Shown: positions 18,162 through 29,377, numbered from the stretch's first letter. The stretch: DNA of 64,000 nt from Paraburkholderia sp. PREW-6R (GCF_039621805.1 NZ_CP155073.1:806001-870000), one strand, 5' to 3'. The notes: generated from the letters alone by a model not told the origin. Program-made: numbers and translations.

Positions 18162-19082
18162 TCAAGACACGTCGGGCATGCGCAGATCCGGATTGTTCTG
18201 CACGAGCGCCGTGAACCACTCGGTGAACGCGCGCAGTCGCGAACTCAGATTGCGCCGATGCGCATACAGGATCGAAAGCGGTGTGCTCGGGCTTCCGAAG
18301 TTCGAGAGGATTTCAACCAGCGCGCCTTGCTCGATCAGGTCCGCCACCATGTAGCGCGACGGCTGGATGATGCCGTGGCCGAGCGTGCCGGCGCCGATAT
18401 AAACGCTGCCGTCGTTGACCGCCAGCACGCTTTTCAGCGTGACCTTGACGATCTCGCCGTTCACGTCGTACTCGAACGGAAACGTGCGGCCCGTGCGTGC
18501 GGACACGTAGTTGACCGCGCGATGCTGCGCGAGGTCGTCGAGCGTGGTCGGCGTGCCGTACTTCTCCAGATAGCGTGGCGACGCGCACGTGACGATCTTC
18601 GCCTGTCCGATGCGCCGTGCGACGAGGCTCGATTCCTCCGGCGTGCCCATGCGGATCACGCAATCCACCCCGTCCTGAATCAGGTCGATGTTGCGATCGG
18701 CGAGGCCGAGGCGCACGTCGATCTCCGGGTATTGTTCATAGAAATCGTCGAGCGCGGGCAGCAGCAGCGCGCGGGCGAGCGTGCCGGACGTGTCCACACG
18801 GATCGTGCCGGACGGACTTTCGCGCTTGTTCGACAGCGACGACTCCGCGTCGGCGACTTCCGCGAGAATGCGCACGCAGCGCTCGTAGAACAGCGCGCCG
18901 TCTTCAGTCACGCTGACCTGACGCGTCGAGCGGTTCAGCAGACGCACACCGACGTGTTCCTCCAGCGCCTGGATCGTGCGGCTGACCTTGGCGCGGGGCA
19001 GGTCGAGCGACTCGGATACTTTGGTGAAGCTGTTTGCATCCACCACACGCGTAAATATCTCCATCGCTTCGAAACGGTCCAT
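18162..19082 (-). CDS. LysR-family transcriptional regulator
   Basis: 306 residues. The N-terminal winged helix-turn-helix (MDRFEAMEIFTRVVDANSF...LPRAKVSRTIQALEEHVGVRLL) is of the subfamily common near oxidoreductase and efflux genes, with the start at ATG 19082. The effector-binding domain spans about 90-300. It is convergent with the sugar ABC operon and has no divergently transcribed target immediately upstream, so its regulon cannot be guessed. Confidence 0.9.
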   Translation of the reverse strand: MDRFEAMEIFTRVVDANSFTKVSESLDLPRAKVSRTIQALEEHVGVRLLNRSTRQVSVTEDGALFYERCVRILAEVADAESSLSNKRESPSGTIRVDTSGTLARALLLPALDDFYEQYPEIDVRLGLADRNIDLIQDGVDCVIRMGTPEESSLVARRIGQAKIVTCASPRYLEKYGTPTTLDDLAQHRAVNYVSARTGRTFPFEYDVNGEIVKVTLKSVLAVNDGSVYIGAGTLGHGIIQPSRYMVADLIEQGALVEILSNFGSPSTPLSILYAHRRNLSSRLRAFTEWFTALVQNNPDLRMPDVS

Positions 19083-19327
19083 GTTTTGCCTTGTAAGTGA
19101 TGTCGCGAAAAGAGCGTTCGACCTGAAGTGTAATAGCTGGAAATTTTGTTGTCCGCGTGCGTGCGCGCAGCGGGTTCACGCGAGTCTCTCGGGCGGCCGA
19201 ACGGCCGTTTATCCGACGGCGCGGCGGTCACCAATAATCCGTCGCGGGTTGCCGCACTATCGTGGGCGGATCGAAAAGCGCTGGGGCGTTGGCGAGCAGC
19301 AAGCAGGCGACGTGAGCGGGGCGCCGC

Positions 19328-19951
19328 TCAATGTGGCAACCTCACGTTGAATCTGAATGTCAGAAGCCTGGCGAGCAGAATGAACGCGGTGGCGATCAAC
19401 ACGCTGTACACCGTGTCAACCTGCATGTAATCCAGCAGCACGTAAAGCCAGCAGCCGACGAACGCACAGGTTGCATAAGGCCGTGAGTCGCGCAGAATCA
19501 GCGGCACTTCGTTGCACAGCACGTCACGAATCACGCCGCCGAACACGCCCGTCAGCACGCCCATCATCACGGACGTGAACCACGGCATCTGCGCGTCGTG
19601 CGCGATCGAGGTGCCCGCAATGCTGAACAGCCCGAGTCCGATCGCATCGGCCACGAGCAGCACGCGCTCGGAGAGCAGACGCGACGTCATCTTCAACACG
19701 ATTGGCGCGAAGAGCGCCATCACGAAGATTGCGATCAGATAGTCCTGATGTTCGACCCAGTAGAACGGGCGCCGCTCCAGCAGCACGTCGCGCAACGTAC
19801 CGCCGCCGAAAGCCGTGGCGATCGCCACGAGAAACGTGCCCACGGCATCGAGCCGCCGCGTTTTCGCTTCGATGAAGCCGGAAATCGCGTAGGCGAAAAT
19901 CGCCAGCGCTTCCATGATGGTCAGCGCGAGCGTCAGCCTGGGATGGATCAC
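19328..19951 (-). CDS. TRIC-type (UPF0126/YadS-like) membrane channel protein
   Basis: About 207 residues and strongly hydrophobic. It carries the duplicated signature of the prokaryotic TRIC family: GTFLVAIATAFGGGTLRDVLLERRPFYWV in the first half and MMGVLTGVFGGVIRDVLCNEVPLILR in the second, each with the GGG/RD glycine motif. Seven helices are expected. Homologues form trimeric monovalent cation channels. The start is uncertain: GTG 19951 follows the smr stop by 10 bases, while ATG 19915 (MEALAIFAYAISGF) is the other candidate. It is probably co-transcribed with the smr gene. Confidence 0.87.
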   Translation of the reverse strand: MIHPRLTLALTIMEALAIFAYAISGFIEAKTRRLDAVGTFLVAIATAFGGGTLRDVLLERRPFYWVEHQDYLIAIFVMALFAPIVLKMTSRLLSERVLLVADAIGLGLFSIAGTSIAHDAQMPWFTSVMMGVLTGVFGGVIRDVLCNEVPLILRDSRPYATCAFVGCWLYVLLDYMQVDTVYSVLIATAFILLARLLTFRFNVRLPH

Positions 19952-19961
19952 CGCGGCCCCG

Positions 19962-20720
19962 TCAGGATCGGGCGTGAGCCGGCGACGCGCCCGGCTGCAG
20001 CAGCACGACCACTGCACCCGCGCCGCCGTCGTGAGGACGCGCCTGGCAGAACGCGATCACCTCGGATTTCTGTACCAGCCACGCGCGCACCTTGCCTTTG
20101 AGCACCGGCTCCTTGCCGATCGAGCCGAGTCCCTTGCCATGAATCACGCGCAGGCAGCGCAAGCCGCGTTTGACCGATTCGCGGATGAACTCCGCCAGCG
20201 CCTCGCGCGCTTCCTCGCGCCGCATCCCATGCAGGTCGATCTGCGCCTGCACGATCCAGTCGCCGCGCCGTAGTTTTCGCACGACTTCCTGACTCACGCC
20301 AGGCCGACAATAGGAGAGTGTCTCGTCAGTCTCCAGCAGGATCTCGGGATCGAATTCGTCCGAAATCGCTTCATGCAGCACGGCTTCCTCATCGAGTCTG
20401 GTTTGCACCGGCAGCGGGGGCGGCGGATTGCGCGGTATCGTTGCGCGCGGCGGTACCGCGAGCGGCGCCACTGCGCCGATCTCGCGACGGAACAGGTCAG
20501 CTTCCGCCGCGGCCTCGCGTTGCGCCGCCGCGGCGGCTGTGCGTTGCCGCTCGCGACGCTCGGCGTCCCCCTTTAATGCTTCACGCAGCGCGCCGAGACC
20601 GGCGAGTCCGGCCGCCCGTTCTATCTTCGGCGCAGCGGCGGGCGCGGTCTGCTCCGCCGCAGGCTTGGCCGCGCCACGCGCGCGCTTTGGTTCGCTCGGA
20701 TGAGGCAGATTCTTCGGCAT
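19962..20720 (-). CDS. Smr domain protein (MutS2-type small endonuclease family)
   Basis: 252 residues from ATG 20720 (MPKNLPHPSEPKRAR); 24 upstream in-frame codons overlap a terminator region and are rejected. The N-terminal 120 residues are Ala/Arg-rich and low in complexity. The C-terminal Smr domain shows IDLHGMRREEAREALAEFI, LRVIHGKGLGS and the closing FCQARPHDGGAGAVVVLL. Smr domains nick or bind branched DNA, or act in RNA cleavage. The stand-alone form here resembles E. coli YdaL/SmrB-type proteins, and its substrate is unknown. Confidence 0.9.
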   Translation of the reverse strand: MPKNLPHPSEPKRARGAAKPAAEQTAPAAAPKIERAAGLAGLGALREALKGDAERRERQRTAAAAAQREAAAEADLFRREIGAVAPLAVPPRATIPRNPPPPLPVQTRLDEEAVLHEAISDEFDPEILLETDETLSYCRPGVSQEVVRKLRRGDWIVQAQIDLHGMRREEAREALAEFIRESVKRGLRCLRVIHGKGLGSIGKEPVLKGKVRAWLVQKSEVIAFCQARPHDGGAGAVVVLLQPGASPAHARS

Positions 20721-20784
20721 ATCGCAAAGAGACGGAGAGATGGACGATTGCGCGCGGTACCAACCACATGAATCACGCGAGTCA

Positions 20785-20821
20785 AAACGCAAAAGGCCGC
20801 AGGCTTGTCAGCCGCGGCCTT
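20785..20821 (-). terminator. Terminator after trxB
   Basis: GCGGCCTT at 20814-20821 and AAGGCCGC at 20793-20800 form the stem. In minus-strand reading the hairpin is followed by TTTTGCGTTTT. It lies between trxB and smr, so the two genes are not simply one operon. Confidence 0.75.
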
Positions 20822-20909
20822 CGCTGTGGCAGACGGCCGGGCCGAGCCCCGCCGCCATTTTACCGTTGCGCCTGCATGACCGACGGGCGCTGCGGCATCC
20901 GTTTGCCGA

Positions 20910-22288
<1,379 letters not shown>

Positions 22289-24598
22289 ATGGCAAAAGCT
22301 CCTTATTCCGCGAGCGCGCAGGCATTGCCGCACCGCATGTCGCGCCTTTTCACCGAAATCCGCTGGATATTGCAGGTGGCGCTCGGCGTCTTTCTGCTCA
22401 TGGCGCTCGTCAGTTACAACAGGCGCGATCCGAGCTGGACGCACGCCGCGCAGGTCGATCACATCGGCAACTGGGCGGGCCGCGTCGGCGCGTGGACGTC
22501 GGACATTCTGCTGCTGCTGTTCGGGCTGTCCGCCTACTGGTGGATCGTGCTGCTCGGCCGCCATATCTCCGCTAACTACAAGCGCATCACCCGCAGCGAG
22601 GAACCGGAAGAAGACACGCCGCGCCACAGCGGCTGGCTGACCGACGCCTTTGCGTTCATGCTCGTGCTGCTCGCGTGCGACGGCATCGAGGCGCTGCGCA
22701 TGTGGTCGCTGAAGGTGCAGCTGCCGCGCGCGCCGGGCGGTGTGATCGGCGAGGCGGTGGCGCGCGGCGTGTCGCACGCGCTCGGCTTCACGGGCGGCAC
22801 GCTCGCGCTGCTGATCGTGCTCGGCATTGGTTTGTCGCTGTACTTCCGGTTTTCGTGGCTGTCCGTGTCGGAAAAGGTTGGCGAGTCGATCATTTCGGGC
22901 GTCACGCTCGCAAAGCTGCGCCGCGAGGCCGGCCGCGACCGCAAGCTCGGGGAAGCGGCGGCCGTGAAGCGCGAGGGCAAGGTCGAGAAGGGCCGCGTGC
23001 GGATCGAGGAGCACGAACCCGTGGTAATCGTGCCGCCGGTCGTCACCCCGGCCAAGTCGGAGCGCGTCGAAAAGGAACGGCAGGTGCCGCTCTTCAAGGA
23101 TCTGCCGGGCGACTCCACGTTGCCGCCCATCTCGCTGCTCGACCCCGCGCCCGCCGCGCAGGAAACGATTTCCGCCGATACGCTCGAATTCACGTCGCGG
23201 CTGATCGAGAAGAAGCTGAAGGATTTCGGCGTCGAAGTGAGCGTGGTGGCGGCCTATCCGGGTCCGGTCGTCACGCGTTACGAAATCGAGCCGGCCACCG
23301 GCGTGAAGGGCAGTCAGATCGTCAACCTCGCAAAAGATCTGGCGCGTTCGCTCTCGCTTGTGTCGATCCGTGTGGTCGAAACGATTCCGGGCAAGAATTT
23401 CATGGCGCTCGAATTGCCGAATCAGCGCCGCCAGACCGTGAGCCTCTCCGAGATTCTCGGCTCGGCCGTGTATGCGGATGCCGCGTCGCCGCTCACCATG
23501 GGGCTCGGCAAGGACATCGGCGGCAAGCCGGTCTGTGCCGATCTCGCGAAAATGCCTCACCTGCTCGTGGCGGGCACCACGGGTTCGGGCAAGTCGGTGG
23601 GGATCAACGCGATGATCCTGTCGCTGCTCTACAAGGCAAGCGCCGACCAGGTCCGCATGATCCTGATCGACCCGAAGATGCTCGAAATGAGCGTCTACGA
23701 AGGCATCCCGCACCTGCTTTGTCCGGTGGTCACGGACATGCGCCAGGCCGGTCACGCGCTGAACTGGGCGGTGGCCGAAATGGAGCGCCGCTACAAGCTG
23801 ATGAGCAAGCTCGGCGTGCGCAATCTGGCCGGCTACAACAACAAGATCGACGAGGCCGCGAGGCGTGAAGAAAAGCTGCCGAATCCGTTCAGCCTCACGC
23901 CGGACGATCCGGAACCGCTCGCACGCCTGCCGAACATCGTCGTCGTGATCGACGAGCTGGCCGACCTGATGATGGTGGTCGGCAAGAAAGTCGAAGAGCT
24001 GATCGCACGGATTGCGCAGAAGGCGCGCGCGGCCGGCATTCACCTGATTCTGGCCACGCAGCGTCCGTCGGTGGACGTGATCACCGGCCTGATCAAGGCC
24101 AACGTGCCGACGCGTATGGCGTTCCAGGTGTCGTCGAAAATCGACTCGCGCACGATTCTCGACCAGCAGGGCGCGGAATCGCTGCTCGGCATGGGCGATA
24201 TGCTGTATCTGCCGCCTGGCAGCGGGCTGCCGGTGCGCGTGCACGGCGCATTCGTGTCCGACGAGGAAGTGCATCGCGTCGTCGACAAGCTCAAGGAACA
24301 GGGCGAGCCCAACTATATCGAGGGCATTCTCGAAGGCGGCGTGACGGGCGAGGGCGACGAAGGCTCGGCAGGCGCCGGTGGATCGGGCGACGGCGAAGCG
24401 GATCCGTTATACGACCAGGCGGTGGACGTCGTGCTGAAGAACCGTCGCGCGTCGATCTCGCTGGTGCAACGGCACTTGCGCATCGGCTATAACCGCGCGG
24501 CCCGGCTGCTCGAACAGATGGAAAACTCGGGCGTGGTATCGGCGATGTCATCGAATGGCAATCGCGAGATTCTCGCGCCGGCGCGGGAAACCGAATAA
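22289..24598 (+). CDS. ftsK: DNA translocase FtsK
   Basis: 769 residues. An N-terminal membrane domain with about four helices (to about 190) anchors it at the septum, and a short basic/acidic linker leads to the RecA-like motor. Walker A GTTGSGKS is at about 429-436 and Walker B is [14 protein letters not shown]-terminal winged-helix gamma domain ([20 protein letters not shown]) reads KOPS sites. It pumps chromosome termini and activates XerCD at dif during division. I chose ATG 22289, preceded by AGGA; the upstream ATG 22265 and the longer frame from 22040 are less likely. Confidence 0.96.
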   Translation: MAKAPYSASAQALPHRMSRLFTEIRWILQVALGVFLLMALVSYNRRDPSWTHAAQVDHIGNWAGRVGAWTSDILLLLFGLSAYWWIVLLGRHISANYKRITRSEEPEEDTPRHSGWLTDAFAFMLVLLACDGIEALRMWSLKVQLPRAPGGVIGEAVARGVSHALGFTGGTLALLIVLGIGLSLYFRFSWLSVSEKVGESIISGVTLAKLRREAGRDRKLGEAAAVKREGKVEKGRVRIEEHEPVVIVPPVVTPAKSERVEKERQVPLFKDLPGDSTLPPISLLDPAPAAQETISADTLEFTSRLIEKKLKDFGVEVSVVAAYPGPVVTRYEIEPATGVKGSQIVNLAKDLARSLSLVSIRVVETIPGKNFMALELPNQRRQTVSLSEILGSAVYADAASPLTMGLGKDIGGKPVCADLAKMPHLLVAGTTGSGKSVGINAMILSLLYKASADQVRMILIDPKMLEMSVYEGIPHLLCPVVTDMRQAGHALNWAVAEMERRYKLMSKLGVRNLAGYNNKIDEAARREEKLPNPFSLTPDDPEPLARLPNIVVVIDELADLMMVVGKKVEELIARIAQKARAAGIHLILATQRPSVDVITGLIKANVPTRMAFQVSSKIDSRTILDQQGAESLLGMGDMLYLPPGSGLPVRVHGAFVSDEEVHRVVDKLKEQGEPNYIEGILEGGVTGEGDEGSAGAGGSGDGEADPLYDQAVDVVLKNRRASISLVQRHLRIGYNRAARLLEQMENSGVVSAMSSNGNREILAPARETE

Positions 24599-24807
24599 CG
24601 CAGGCGCCGCCGCGGTATCCGCCCCGTCGGCCCAGCCACCCCTAAGTCCCGTTTAAGGCTTGCCGCTTAACGTGTGTCTGCATGGGCGGCCGCGCCGGTT
24701 TTTTCTTTCGAGTGCCGGCGCAGGCCTCGCTTCACGTAGCGGGCCGCTTCATCGGTTACGAGCGCCATCGAAGCCGCTCAACGAATTCATACAAGGGAGA
24801 AAACCAT

Positions 24808-25548
24808 ATGCAGCGATTCGCGCAACAGCACGTTCATCGGAGTGCTCAATCCAGCCGGTTCAAGCAGCTTGCGCGAAGTATCGCGCGCGGTGTCGGCACC
24901 GTCGCGATCGGCGCGACGATGCTCGTCGCCTCGCAGGCGTTCGCAAGCGGCACGGAGCAACTGAAGGCGTTCGTCGCGCAAGTGCATTCGGCGCGCGGCA
25001 CGTTTGTTCAGCAGGAAGTACGTGCGCCGAAACCGCAGGGTGCAAGCGGCGCGAGCGGTGTACTGTCGACGAGCGGCGCGGGGAAAACGGGCACGTCAAG
25101 CGGCACGTTTACCTTCGCGCGTCCCGGCAAATTCATCTGGGCATACGAGAAGCCTTATGCGCAATTGCTGCAGGCCGACGGCGACAAGCTCTATGTGTAT
25201 GACAAGGACCTGAACCAGGTGACGGTGCGCAGCCTCGGCGGCGCACTTGGCGCAAGCCCGGCCGCGATCCTGTTCGGCAGCAACGATCTGGACAAGAACT
25301 TCACGCTGCGCGATGCCGGCGTGAAGGCAGGGATCGACTGGCTCGAACTGACGCCGAAAGCAAAAGATACGCAATTCCAGCGTGTGGGCATCGGCTTCAA
25401 GGACGGCAATCTGGAAGCCATGGAGTTGCACGATGTATTCGGCAATGTCACGCTGCTGACCTTCTCGAACATCCAGAAGAATCCGCCGCTGCCGGCGGAC
25501 GCGTTCAGGTTCACGGTGCCCAAAGGCGCAGACGTGATCAACGGCTGA
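24808..25548 (+). CDS. lolA: Outer-membrane lipoprotein carrier protein LolA
   Basis: 246 residues from ATG 24808, behind AAGGGAGA. A long basic N-region and signal peptide (to about residue 46, ...ASQAFAS) precede the mature chaperone: [21 protein letters not shown], then [36 protein letters not shown]. LolA accepts lipoproteins from LolCDE and carries them across the periplasm to LolB. A Gly/Ser-rich insert (about 70-92) in the first strand region is longer than in E. coli LolA. It is placed after ftsK, as in many proteobacteria. Confidence 0.94.
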   Translation: MQRFAQQHVHRSAQSSRFKQLARSIARGVGTVAIGATMLVASQAFASGTEQLKAFVAQVHSARGTFVQQEVRAPKPQGASGASGVLSTSGAGKTGTSSGTFTFARPGKFIWAYEKPYAQLLQADGDKLYVYDKDLNQVTVRSLGGALGASPAAILFGSNDLDKNFTLRDAGVKAGIDWLELTPKAKDTQFQRVGIGFKDGNLEAMELHDVFGNVTLLTFSNIQKNPPLPADAFRFTVPKGADVING

Positions 25549-25586
25549 ACGTTGAAGCGGCCGGGCGGCCGAACTGAATGATGGCT

Positions 25587-25621
25587 AAAGGCCGCGCCAG
25601 CTGGAAGGCGCGGCCTTTTTT
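25587..25621 (+). terminator. Terminator after lolA
   Basis: AAAGGCCGCGCC (25587-25598) pairs with GGCGCGGCCTTTTTT (25607-25621), a long GC stem ending in a T-run. Confidence 0.9.
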
Positions 25622-25632
25622 GTGTTGCGTGC

Positions 25633-25776
25633 GTTTTTTGTCACCGCTTCGACTCGCACGCGGTGGTGCGCGTCTGCTCGCGGCGACGGTCGCGTTACTC
25701 GTCCGTTTTTTGTCACCGCTTCGACTCGCACGCGGTGGTGCGCGTCTGCTCGCGGCGACGGTCGCGTTACTCGTCC
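25633..25776. repeat. Perfect 72-bp tandem duplication at the 3' end of a LysR gene
   Basis: Bases 25633-25704 are repeated without a mismatch at 25705-25776. The second copy contains the last two codons and the stop of the adjacent minus-strand LysR gene; the first copy is downstream non-coding DNA. Each unit contains an internal GCGCAC/GTGCGC-type inverted motif. Confidence 0.95.
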
Positions 25777-26687
25777 ATTTCGAGCCCTTGAGCCGGGTGC
25801 GCGGCTTTCATGTCGTCGATAAAAGCTTCGACGATATCCGTCCGATGCTGCCGCGCCCGCGTGACCATGTGGAACGCCACGCGATAGCGCATCTGCGCCG
25901 GATTCAACGCGGCAAGCAAGCCCTGTTTGACGAACGGCGCCGCGAAGTGCCCCGGCAGATAGCCAAGGTGATGTCCCGACAGCACGAGCATCGCGACCGC
26001 TTCCATGTTGTCCGCGACGGCCGTGACGTTCTGCGGCGTGGTCGAACTCTCCGCCTCGGGTAGCGGATAGCTGCGCCACGCCCACTCGTACGCGGCGGCT
26101 TCGGCGGGCGCGACGTTGCCGGCCGACGCAAATAGCGGATGCCCTTTCGCGCAATATGCCAACTGGTCCTCGGCAAACACCTCCGTGTATTCGAGCGACG
26201 GCACGCGATGCCAGAAGTAGCCAATGCCGATCTGAATCCGGCCGTTGAGCAGCAACTCCTCCAGTTCGCCCGGCGAGCGAACCAGAATGGAAAATCGCAC
26301 CGATTGGTCGCGCCCGCGGAAGCGGCCGATCGCTTCGCTGATGCGCGCGCTGGCCGACACCGGCGTATGGCCGATCATCCCGATATCGAGCGTGCCGACC
26401 AGCTTGCGGCCGACGTTGCGCGCCTGCATGCCGAACGTATCGACGGCGGCGAGCAAGGCGCGCGCTGCGTCGATGAACTGTTCGCCTCGCGCCGTCAGGC
26501 TGAAACCGCCGCGCCCGCGTTCGCACAGCCGGTAGCCGAGGCGCGTTTCCAGCGTGGCGAGTTGCGTGCTGATGGTCGACTGGCCGACGTTCAGCGTCGC
26601 CTGGGCCGGCGAGACGCCGCCGGCGTCCACGATGGCCAGAAATACGCGGATCAGCCGCAGGTCGAGGTCGGTCAGTTGGGAGAACAT
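25767..26687 (-). CDS. LysR-family transcriptional regulator, divergent from the ureohydrolase
   Basis: 306 residues. A typical N-terminal winged helix-turn-helix (DLDLRLIRVFLAIVDAGGVSPAQATLNVGQSTISTQLATLETRLG) is followed by an effector domain from about 90. Divergent placement 170 bases from the ureohydrolase gene matches the GbuR-gbuA arrangement known in Pseudomonas, where a LysR regulator activates 4-guanidinobutyrase. The same role is inferred here. Its final codons DE-stop lie inside the tandem duplication at 25633-25776. Confidence 0.88.
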   Translation of the reverse strand: MFSQLTDLDLRLIRVFLAIVDAGGVSPAQATLNVGQSTISTQLATLETRLGYRLCERGRGGFSLTARGEQFIDAARALLAAVDTFGMQARNVGRKLVGTLDIGMIGHTPVSASARISEAIGRFRGRDQSVRFSILVRSPGELEELLLNGRIQIGIGYFWHRVPSLEYTEVFAEDQLAYCAKGHPLFASAGNVAPAEAAAYEWAWRSYPLPEAESSTTPQNVTAVADNMEAVAMLVLSGHHLGYLPGHFAAPFVKQGLLAALNPAQMRYRVAFHMVTRARQHRTDIVEAFIDDMKAAHPAQGLEMDE

Positions 26688-26761
26688 GCGTCAGGATACA
26701 TCGTCGTGGATCAATGTGAAGGTTCTGCGGTTCGTATTTTAACTTCCCCGAAACTGCTCAA

Positions 26762-26773
26762 GAATCGTGATTC
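26762..26773. promoter_or_regulatory. Candidate operator between LysR gene and ureohydrolase gene
   Basis: GAATC-GT-GATTC is a short perfect inverted repeat roughly midway in the divergent intergenic region, where a LysR protein would be expected to bind. Assignment is by position only. Confidence 0.35.
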
Positions 26774-26857
26774 GCCCGGCGGAGTGCGTGACTCTCATTG
26801 ATTCCTCGGCCGGTTGCAGACATTGGGGCGAACGCCCTTTTCCATTGCCGAGACACG

Positions 26858-27844
26858 ATGAATTCTTCCTTTATTTCTCCTGACGCCGGCGAACGGCCGC
26901 AGCCGCTGTCGGGCAACGCAATGCCTCGCTGCGGCGGCATTGCAACGATGATGCGTCTGCCGAATGTCGGCTCGGCCGAGGGGCTCGACGCGTGTTTCGT
27001 CGGCGTGCCGTTCGACCTGGGCACGTCCAACCGCACCGGCGCGCGTTTCGGGCCGCGCCAGGTGCGCAGCGAATCCGTGCTGCTGCGTCCGTACAACATG
27101 GCGACGCGCGCCGCGCCATTCGACTCGCTGCGCGTCGCCGACATTGGCGATGTCGCGATCAATCCGTACAACCTGCCCGATTCCATCAGGCGGATCGAAA
27201 CCGCCTATGACGACATCCTGCAGCACGGCTGCAAACCGGTGACGATCGGCGGCGATCACACGATCGCGCTGCCGATTTTGCGCGCGATTCACCGCAAGCA
27301 TGGCAAGGTCGGCCTGATTCATGTGGATGCCCACGCCGACGTCAACGACACGATGATGGGCGAAAAAATCGCCCACGGCACGCCGTTTCGCCGCGCGGTG
27401 GAAGAGGGCCTGCTCGACTGCGATCGCGTGGTGCAGATCGGTTTGCGCGGCACGGGTTACGCGGCGGAAGACTTCGACTGGTGCCGCGATCAGGGCTTCG
27501 AAGTCGTGCAGGCCGAGGCGTGCTGGAACCAGTCGCTCGTACCGCTGATGGCGCGCGTGCGTGAACGCATGGGCGATGGGCCGGTGTACATCACGTTCGA
27601 TATCGACGGTATCGATCCGGCTTTCGCACCGGGAACCGGCACGCCGGAAATCGCCGGTCTGACGGTGCCGCAGGCACTGGAAATCATTCGCGGCACGCGC
27701 GGACTGAACATCGTTGGCTGCGATCTGGTCGAAGTGGCCCCGCCGTACGACCCGTTCGGCACAACCGCGCTGCTGGGCGCGAATCTCGCGTTCGAATTGC
27801 TGTGCGTGCTGCCTGGTGTCGAGTATCGCGCTGCGGGGCGTTGA
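26858..27844 (+). CDS. speB: Agmatinase-family ureohydrolase (agmatinase or 4-guanidinobutyrase)
   Basis: 328 residues. The binuclear manganese site motifs are all visible: GGDHTI, HVDAHADVND and FDIDGIDPAFAPGTGTPE. The enzyme hydrolyses a guanidino compound to urea plus an amine. The N-terminal PRCGGIATMMRLPNV and GVPFDLGTSNRTGARFGPR stretches resemble, from memory, the Pseudomonas guanidinobutyrase/guanidinopropionase group more than E. coli SpeB, and a divergent LysR gene supports that reading. RefSeq-style naming would probably be agmatinase. The start is ATG 26858 (MNSSFISPD). Confidence 0.85.
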   Translation: MNSSFISPDAGERPQPLSGNAMPRCGGIATMMRLPNVGSAEGLDACFVGVPFDLGTSNRTGARFGPRQVRSESVLLRPYNMATRAAPFDSLRVADIGDVAINPYNLPDSIRRIETAYDDILQHGCKPVTIGGDHTIALPILRAIHRKHGKVGLIHVDAHADVNDTMMGEKIAHGTPFRRAVEEGLLDCDRVVQIGLRGTGYAAEDFDWCRDQGFEVVQAEACWNQSLVPLMARVRERMGDGPVYITFDIDGIDPAFAPGTGTPEIAGLTVPQALEIIRGTRGLNIVGCDLVEVAPPYDPFGTTALLGANLAFELLCVLPGVEYRAAGR

Positions 27845-27895
27845 GGGCTTGGGGAGTTGGATGAGCGTCGGGAGCAGCAAGCGCTTCAATAGAAA

Positions 27896-27920
27896 AAGGC
27901 CCGCGTGTTATGCAGGCCTT
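27896..27920. terminator. Weak bidirectional terminator between convergent genes
   Basis: AAGGCC (27896-27901) pairs with GGCCTT (27915-27920), with further GC pairing inside and A/T flanks on both sides. Confidence 0.5.
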
Positions 27921-27959
27921 CCGCTCTTTTCGGCGCTCCCGGCGAGCGGCCGCGCAAGC

Positions 27960-29276
27960 TCATGCGTACGCAGTTTTGCGAGCCGACACGAACGCCAGGT
28001 AGCACACCGCGCCGATCGCCAGCGCGGGCAGCGTGGCGCCGAGATTGGGCAGCCACTGGTTGATCACCTGATACGCCACGATACCGATCGCCCATGCGGC
28101 GAACGCGCTCAGATGCCACCCGCCCGAATAGCCATAGCGGCCACGCAGGTCGGCGAGCAAGTTCGCCGCGATGCGCCGCTTGCGCACGATGAAGTGGTCC
28201 ACGAGCACCACGCCGAAAAGCGGAGCAAACACGGAGCCGATCAGCAGCAGGAAGTTCTGATACTTCGCCATTGGCACGACAAGCGCGATCAGCGTGCACA
28301 ACGCGCCGAATCCGGCTGACAGCATCGGCACGCTGCCGCGTGTCCAGAACGTGCCGGTCGAAACCGCGGCCGAGTGAATATCGGCGAACGCATTGTCGAT
28401 CTCGTCGATCAGGATTAGCAGCAACGCGAAGCCGCCGCCTGCCTGAGCGAGTGCGCCGGTCAGCAGTGCGTCGCCGCCGCCTGCCGCGAGGCCGTAGACC
28501 GCGCCGAGCGCGTAGAACCAGATGTTCGCAATGCCGTAGCCCAGCAGCGTGCCCCGGAACGTTTCGCCAGGGCGCCTCGCAAAGCGGGTGTAATCAGCGA
28601 TGAGCGGCAACCAGGAGAGCGGCATGGCCACCACCAGATCGATTGCGCCGCCAAACGACATGTCGCCCGTGCCCGGACGCCGCATCAACGCGCCGAGATC
28701 GTGCTTCGCCAGCAGATTCCACGTGAGCCACGCGGCGCCCGCGAGCAGCAGCCAGATGCCCCACGTGCGCAGAAAGCGCCGCACGAACGAAAGCGGCCCG
28801 CTGATCGCGAGCAGGGTGGCGAGCAGGCCGAAAATCACCGTCCAGACGAGCGGCATAGCGAGGCCGAACGCCTGTTTCGCGAGCGCGTCGGCGGAATCGC
28901 GCATGACGATCACCTCGAACGAACCCCAGCCGACCAGTTGGACCGCGTTCAGCACGGCAGGCACCGACGCACCGCGCACCCCGAGCGTCGGCCGCAACGA
29001 GGACATGGCGGCGAGCCCGGTGTCGGTGCCGACCACGCCGGCCAGCGCGAGCAGCACTACGCCGATCACGCTGCCGATCGCGATGGCGAGCAGCGCGTGG
29101 GGCAGCGACAGGCCGGGAACCAGCAGCGCACCCGCCTGCGCGACCAGCAGGCCGATGCCGAGCGAGAACCAGAGCGCAAACGCGTCGCCGGTACGGAACG
29201 CGCGGCGCGCGTCGGGCACCGGTGTGAGCGGCGCGTAAGTGGAACCGGCGTTGCCGGCGATTGGATCTTGTGCCAT
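27960..29276 (-). CDS. NCS1-family (CytX-like cytosine/purine permease) transporter
   Basis: 438 residues with about twelve membrane helices. NCS1 features include FALWFSLGIGLLVAQAGALLVPGLSL in helix 1, VQLVGWGSFEVIVMRDSAD, MPLSWLPLIADYTRFARRP (helix 6/7 loop) and an Asp/Glu-rich DEIDNAFADIHSAAVS. The family imports nucleobases, allantoin, hydantoins or thiamin-precursor pyrimidines by Na+ or H+ symport. This one resembles the CytX subgroup, but there is no CTGAGA-type TPP riboswitch upstream, which argues against a thiamin-linked role. It is convergent with the ureohydrolase gene. A nitrogen-source uptake role is possible but unproven. Confidence 0.85.
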   Translation of the reverse strand: MAQDPIAGNAGSTYAPLTPVPDARRAFRTGDAFALWFSLGIGLLVAQAGALLVPGLSLPHALLAIAIGSVIGVVLLALAGVVGTDTGLAAMSSLRPTLGVRGASVPAVLNAVQLVGWGSFEVIVMRDSADALAKQAFGLAMPLVWTVIFGLLATLLAISGPLSFVRRFLRTWGIWLLLAGAAWLTWNLLAKHDLGALMRRPGTGDMSFGGAIDLVVAMPLSWLPLIADYTRFARRPGETFRGTLLGYGIANIWFYALGAVYGLAAGGGDALLTGALAQAGGGFALLLILIDEIDNAFADIHSAAVSTGTFWTRGSVPMLSAGFGALCTLIALVVPMAKYQNFLLLIGSVFAPLFGVVLVDHFIVRKRRIAANLLADLRGRYGYSGGWHLSAFAAWAIGIVAYQVINQWLPNLGATLPALAIGAVCYLAFVSARKTAYA

Positions 29277-29363
29277 CTGGTCTTGTCCCTGTGCTGGTCG
29301 CAGTCGTGAGTGCCTGCGATGTTATGCGAATTTTTCCGGCTAGCCAGCCTCGCGCGCCGACGT

Positions 29364-29377
29364 TGGCCGATCGGCCA
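29364..29377. promoter_or_regulatory. 14-bp perfect palindrome between transporter and rarA
   Basis: TGGCCGA-TCGGCCA lies about 90 bases upstream of the transporter start and about 135 upstream of rarA. It is a plausible dimer-binding operator; the regulator is unknown. Confidence 0.4.
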
